In this document: in pieces, positions 6,050 through 8,696 of the stretch
Numbering within the stretch: position 1 is the first letter of the stretch
How the letters are laid out: every line of letters begins with the position of its first letter
Assembly: GCA_030834835.1 (NCBI GenBank)
Contig: JAUQXD010000688.1
Location: 1 to 8,696 of the forward strand
Reading direction: 5' to 3'
Length of the DNA: 8,696 nucleotides
Origin: Thermoflexales bacterium
GTDB taxonomy: Bacteria; Chloroflexota; Anaerolineae; Fen-1058
Made by a program: the position numbers and the translations under genes
The notes under the pieces: generated by a model
Database searches by the model: none
What the model saw: the letters and a program-made list of their open reading frames with translations, nothing else
Told to the model about the DNA's origin: nothing

Positions 6050-8419
6050 ATGTCCCGCCGTCTCTCTCTCCCTCCATCTCTCGTAGCCATAGCCCTGCTG
6101 TTGCTCTACGCCTATCTCCAACTCAGCAGCCTGAGCGTAACCTCAATCACGATGGATGAGCCAAGTCATCTGGCGGCGGGTTATGCGTTTCTCACGCGCG
6201 GCGATACGCGTATCATGCTCAACGGCCCGATGTTGCCCAATGCGCTCGGGGCGCTGCCGCTGCTGCTGCAACCCGATCTGAAACTCACGCCCGCCGACGA
6301 TCCGATGTGGGACGCCAACGATCACAACGGGATCTCGGACGAGTTCGTGTGGCGCAACACAGTTTCGCCGTTTCGATTAATATTCCTCGCACGCTTCCCG
6401 TTCATGGCGATTGGCTGGCTATTGGGCGCGTTAATCTTCCGTTGGGCCAAAGAGCGCGCTAGGGCGTGGGCTGGCATCTTCGCGTTGACGCTCTTCGTGT
6501 TCGAGCCGAATTTGCTGGCGCACTCGCGCTTCGTGATGACGGACTTCGCGCCGACAGCGTGTGCGACTTTCGCATTGTACGCGCTCGATCGCTCGCTGCG
6601 ACAACCGTCGAGTCGCAGGTGGTTCGTCATTGCGGGAATTGGTCTGGGGCTGGCGCTGGCGTCGAAGTTTTCGCTGATCATGCTGGTAGTAGCGACAGTC
6701 TTGTTAATGGCGGTGAGTGAATTAACCACAGAGATGCCATGGTACAGAGGAGCTAAAACAACCCTTTGGCGTCTTGGCGTCTTGGCGGTTAATCTTTTTG
6801 CTTGGATGGCTATCGCAGCTTTCACAGTGTGGGGCGTGTACGCATTTCAGATTGGGCCGGTGAATCCCGGCGGTGTGCCCGTGCCCGCGCCCGGCTTCTG
6901 GCGCGAATGGCAATCGGCGCAGTTCTATCTCACTCAGCCGTGGCCCAACTATCTATTCGGCCAGACTTCGACCACGGGTTGGTGGTACTACTTCCCCATC
7001 GCACTGCTGGTGAAGACACCGCTGCCGATCCTGATTCTGTTGACCTTCGCCTTCGTGCGCACGGGCATCAAACGCACGTGGCGCACCGACGCGATCTTTC
7101 TGCTGCCGCTGGTGTTGATCTTTGTCAGCCTGTTATTCAGCACCAACAACCTGGGTTATCGCTATCTTCTGCCGCTATTGCCGCTGGCTTTTGTCTATAT
7201 AGCTCACTCCATTTCTCCGTCTCTCCGTCTCTCCGTCTTTCCGTCATCTCGAAGATGCCGCGTGCTTCTGGCGGCGCGTCATCTTGTCATCCTGTCATCC
7301 CTGCTCTGGCTCGTCATCGGCACACTCGCCATCTCGCCGTACTATCTCACTTACTTCAACGAGATTGCGGGCGGTCCTGATCGCGGACGCTACATCCTGT
7401 CCGATTCCAACATCGATTGGGGACAAGACCTCGTTGGCCTGAAGAACTATCTTGATCAAAACGACGTCAGTTCGATCAAACTCAGCTACTTCGGTATCTC
7501 ACACCCGACCGCATATGGCCTGACGACCGAGGCCCTGCCGCCTATCCGTACGGCGATGAATGATCAAGGCGCGTGGTGGCTGCACCGATTCTATCCGCTG
7601 GATCCGGCGCCCGGCGCATATGCCATCAGCGCGGCCAATTTGATGGGCGGGATTTGGAATGGTCAGTCGGACTATGCTTACTTTCGCGCGCAAACGCCTG
7701 AAACCGTGATCGGCCATACGATCTATGTGTACACGATCGCGCCACGCGGCGAAGCGGCGAACCTGTCGCTGGCCGGTTTGCAGATCGATCAGATCGATGC
7801 GGAGACTTATCGGCGATTTGACACCAACGATGTGCGTCCGCGCTGGTTCGAGGCGGCTTCGTCACTCATCGCCGCACCTAGCCGGAGTTGGCTCGCCATC
7901 GCCGATGATCAAGCAATTGCGCCTGAATTTCAAGGTTTTTTCGACGATGTGTCGCCAATTGCGAAAGCGAAGTTGACAGACGAAGATCGCTCGTATACGC
8001 TGTATCTCTTCGATCTCGGTCAGAAGTTGATCGATGCTGCGCGGCAAACGCAGTCGATGACGGATACTGTGATGTTTGGCGATACGGCGGCCTTGATCGG
8101 GTATCAGGTCAATCGGGTCGGTACTAGCCTCACGTTGGTTACCTATTGGCGCGCGGGCGATCAGATCGTCACGCCGCTGCAAATGTTCGTGCACGTCATC
8201 GGGCCGGACGGCTCAATCGTGGCGCAGGCTGATCGATTGGACGCGTCGCCGTTTGGCTGGCAATCGGGCGATGTGATCGCGCAGATTCATCGGCTGACTG
8301 TGCCCGATTCCGTCACGCAGGCCGACATTTCCATCGGCCTGTATAATCCCGACTCAGGTGCGCGCCTGCCGGTAGCCAACGTCGATCAGTTTGTGCTGAC
8401 GTCCATCGAATTCCAATGA
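6050..8419 (+). CDS. GT-C (PMT/GT39-like) membrane glycosyltransferase, second subfamily, with WGQD block and β-sandwich tail
   Basis: Probable membrane glycosyltransferase, 789 aa from this ATG. I chose 6050 because the distance from Met to the acidic DE (D36-E37) then matches gene 5 (D35-E36). The frame extends to a TTG at 5987 (810 aa) that overlaps gene 3 as TTGA, so the longer form is possible; neither start has a Shine-Dalgarno. Visible parts are helix 1 (about 10-30), the exported DE loop, and helices with 'AHSRFVMTD', 'VKTPLPILIL' and 'YRYLLPLLPLAFVYIA', all typical of PMT_2 proteins. Next come SDSN-IDWGQD (W457) and SYFGISHPTAYG, then the RWF segment (598-600) and a β-sandwich (about 675-789) like those of genes 1-3. 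The membrane domain is a different subfamily from genes 1-3, but the tail is shared. Residues 224-248, 386-399 and 410-417 are encoded by octamer-type repeats; the first two lie in predicted cytoplasmic loops and the third starts the last helix. Family confident; substrate unknown. Confidence 0.88.
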   Translation: MSRRLSLPPSLVAIALLLLYAYLQLSSLSVTSITMDEPSHLAAGYAFLTRGDTRIMLNGPMLPNALGALPLLLQPDLKLTPADDPMWDANDHNGISDEFVWRNTVSPFRLIFLARFPFMAIGWLLGALIFRWAKERARAWAGIFALTLFVFEPNLLAHSRFVMTDFAPTACATFALYALDRSLRQPSSRRWFVIAGIGLGLALASKFSLIMLVVATVLLMAVSELTTEMPWYRGAKTTLWRLGVLAVNLFAWMAIAAFTVWGVYAFQIGPVNPGGVPVPAPGFWREWQSAQFYLTQPWPNYLFGQTSTTGWWYYFPIALLVKTPLPILILLTFAFVRTGIKRTWRTDAIFLLPLVLIFVSLLFSTNNLGYRYLLPLLPLAFVYIAHSISPSLRLSVFPSSRRCRVLLAARHLVILSSLLWLVIGTLAISPYYLTYFNEIAGGPDRGRYILSDSNIDWGQDLVGLKNYLDQNDVSSIKLSYFGISHPTAYGLTTEALPPIRTAMNDQGAWWLHRFYPLDPAPGAYAISAANLMGGIWNGQSDYAYFRAQTPETVIGHTIYVYTIAPRGEAANLSLAGLQIDQIDAETYRRFDTNDVRPRWFEAASSLIAAPSRSWLAIADDQAIAPEFQGFFDDVSPIAKAKLTDEDRSYTLYLFDLGQKLIDAARQTQSMTDTVMFGDTAALIGYQVNRVGTSLTLVTYWRAGDQIVTPLQMFVHVIGPDGSIVAQADRLDASPFGWQSGDVIAQIHRLTVPDSVTQADISIGLYNPDSGARLPVANVDQFVLTSIEFQ
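6058..6081 (+). repeat. Weak pyrimidine-rich octamer array at the start of gene 4
   Basis: CCGTCTCT, CTCTCCCT and CCATCTCT can be read as three degenerate octamers related to the CTCCGTCT family seen at 4467-4498 and 7207-7246. They encode residues 3-11 of gene 4 (RLSLPPSL). Degenerate enough that chance CT-richness cannot be excluded. Confidence 0.45.
6721..6793 (+). repeat. 73-bp element with ATTAACC/GGTTAAT ends and TCTTGGCG octamers, in frame in gene 4
   Basis: Terminal arms ATTAACC (6721-6727) and GGTTAAT (6787-6793) are perfect inverted copies. The right half consists of octamers CTTTGGCG, TCTTGGCG, TCTTGGCG (6764-6787). The left half contains ACCACAGAG and TACAGAGG words. The overall form matches a dispersed 'AACCACAGAG ... 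CTTGGCGGTT' type repeat that I recall from several phyla. It encodes residues 224-248 of gene 4, between two membrane helices. Confidence 0.82.
7207..7246 (+). repeat. Octamer array CTCCGTCT x5
   Basis: Five contiguous units CTCCATTT, CTCCGTCT, CTCCGTCT, CTCCGTCT, TTCCGTCA. Three are exact and consecutive. They encode the Ser/Leu/Pro/Arg-rich loop SISPSLRLSVFPS of gene 4, just before its last membrane helix. The same octamer family occurs in gene 3 at 4467-4498. Confidence 0.88.
7278..7301 (+). repeat. Octamer array GTCATCYY x3
   Basis: GTCATCTT, GTCATCCT and GTCATCCC follow one another and encode HLVILSSL, the beginning of the last membrane helix of gene 4. The array lies 31 bases downstream of the CTCCGTCT array. 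Confidence 0.72.
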
Positions 8420-8696
8420 AGTCGTTACGCCTTACTCATTACGCATTACTTGTTACGCTGTTACTGGTCATGCTCGCGCAAATGGCCGCGGCTTCGCCGT
8501 CGCAATCGGCTGCCTTTGACGAGGGTTACACCATCACGTATGGTTACGCCTATCTGCGCGGTGGCGATGCGCGCCTGAGCCGCGGACAGAATCCGCCGTT
8601 GACCAATGTCTTCATCGCGCTGCCGCTGCTGCTGAAAGATGACATCGTGTTTCCGAGCGATGACGCCAGTTGGCGTGAGCCTGACATCTTTGGCTT
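8416..8696 (+). CDS. GT-C (PMT/GT39-like) membrane glycosyltransferase, N-terminus only (3' partial)
   Basis: The ATG at 8416 overlaps the stop of gene 4 as ATGA, and the frame stays open to the window edge (93 full codons). The protein begins with a signal-anchor helix (about residues 9-27). It is followed by 'AAFDEGYTITYGYAYL', with the acidic D35-E36 of the first exported loop, then 'GQNPPLTNVFIALPLLL', which resembles the PPL motif of the PMT family. It aligns with the start of gene 4: DE, GYA(Y/F)L, RGD/GGD, ALPLLL and P-DD--W occur in the same order and spacing. It is therefore a second member of that subfamily, and the tandem array continues to the right. Residues 3-15 are encoded by five RTTACKC-like heptamers, which here form part of the membrane helix. 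The C-terminal half is outside the window, so presence of the exported tail cannot be judged. Confidence 0.85.
   Translation, partial: MKSLRLTHYALLVTLLLVMLAQMAAASPSQSAAFDEGYTITYGYAYLRGGDARLSRGQNPPLTNVFIALPLLLKDDIVFPSDDASWREPDIFG
8424..8458 (+). repeat. Heptamer array NTTACNN x5 at the start of gene 5
   Basis: GTTACGC, CTTACTC, ATTACGC, ATTACTT and GTTACGC are contiguous seven-base units starting 4 bases after the stop of gene 4. They encode residues 3-15 of gene 5 (LRLTHYALLVT), part of the signal-anchor helix. A TTACTG word in a shifted phase follows directly. Confidence 0.87.

Noticed and set aside
6802..7380. Overlapping same-strand frame of 192 codons inside gene 4
   Set aside because: It lacks family motifs. 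Gene 4's own frame continues through with 'KTPLPILIL', 'YRYLLPLLPL' and the WGQD block.
421..8300. Frequent GATC/CGATCG words as a possible HIP1-like signal
   Set aside because: They look common, but G+C-rich coding sequence with many Asp, Ile and Arg codons produces them. Over-representation cannot be judged without a count against the genome.

Overview
The window is a single-strand run of five consecutive genes, four ending inside it and one cut by the right edge. All five encode large polytopic membrane glycosyltransferases of the GT-C fold (GT39/PMT_2-like, dolichyl-phosphate-mannose protein mannosyltransferase relatives). The first gene lacks its 5' end and the fifth its 3' end. G+C is high (roughly 55-60% by eye). 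Tandem PMT-like genes carrying a long exported tail that ends in a β-sandwich are typical of Chloroflexota (Anaerolineae and relatives). That assignment is an inference from protein style, not from a marker gene.

Layout: gene 1 (2-1849, 5' partial), gene 2 (1846-3909) and gene 3 (3906-5990) are paralogues of one subfamily. They share a GMF...GD...RP motif and a 'DP...RWF' segment in the exported part. Gene 4 (6050-8419) and gene 5 (8416-8696, partial) belong to a second subfamily; gene 4 has the SDSN-DWGQD-SYFG block. Three junctions are 4-base ATGA overlaps. At the gene 3/gene 4 junction either a TTG start gives the same 4-base overlap, or an ATG 59 bases downstream of the stop is used. I see no Shine-Dalgarno sequence before any start, and no promoter, terminator, RNA gene, IS element or CRISPR array. 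There is no gene-free stretch over 60 bases. The genes look like one translationally coupled operon that moves sugars from polyprenyl-phosphate carriers to an exported acceptor. Donor and acceptor cannot be read from sequence.

The unusual feature is a dense set of short repeats, about 0.58 kb in total, lying almost wholly inside the genes. Heptanucleotide tandem arrays, made of different words at different junctions, begin 1-12 bases after the upstream stop codon at all four junctions. They then encode the N-terminus or first membrane helix of the next protein. Octanucleotide arrays and palindromic elements form in-frame parts of internal loops, at corresponding loops in different paralogues. 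By predicted topology all these internal sites are cytoplasmic. None lies in the catalytic first exported loop or the C-terminal exported domains. The heptamers resemble the STRR repeats of cyanobacteria, and the in-frame insertions recall Rickettsia palindromic elements.
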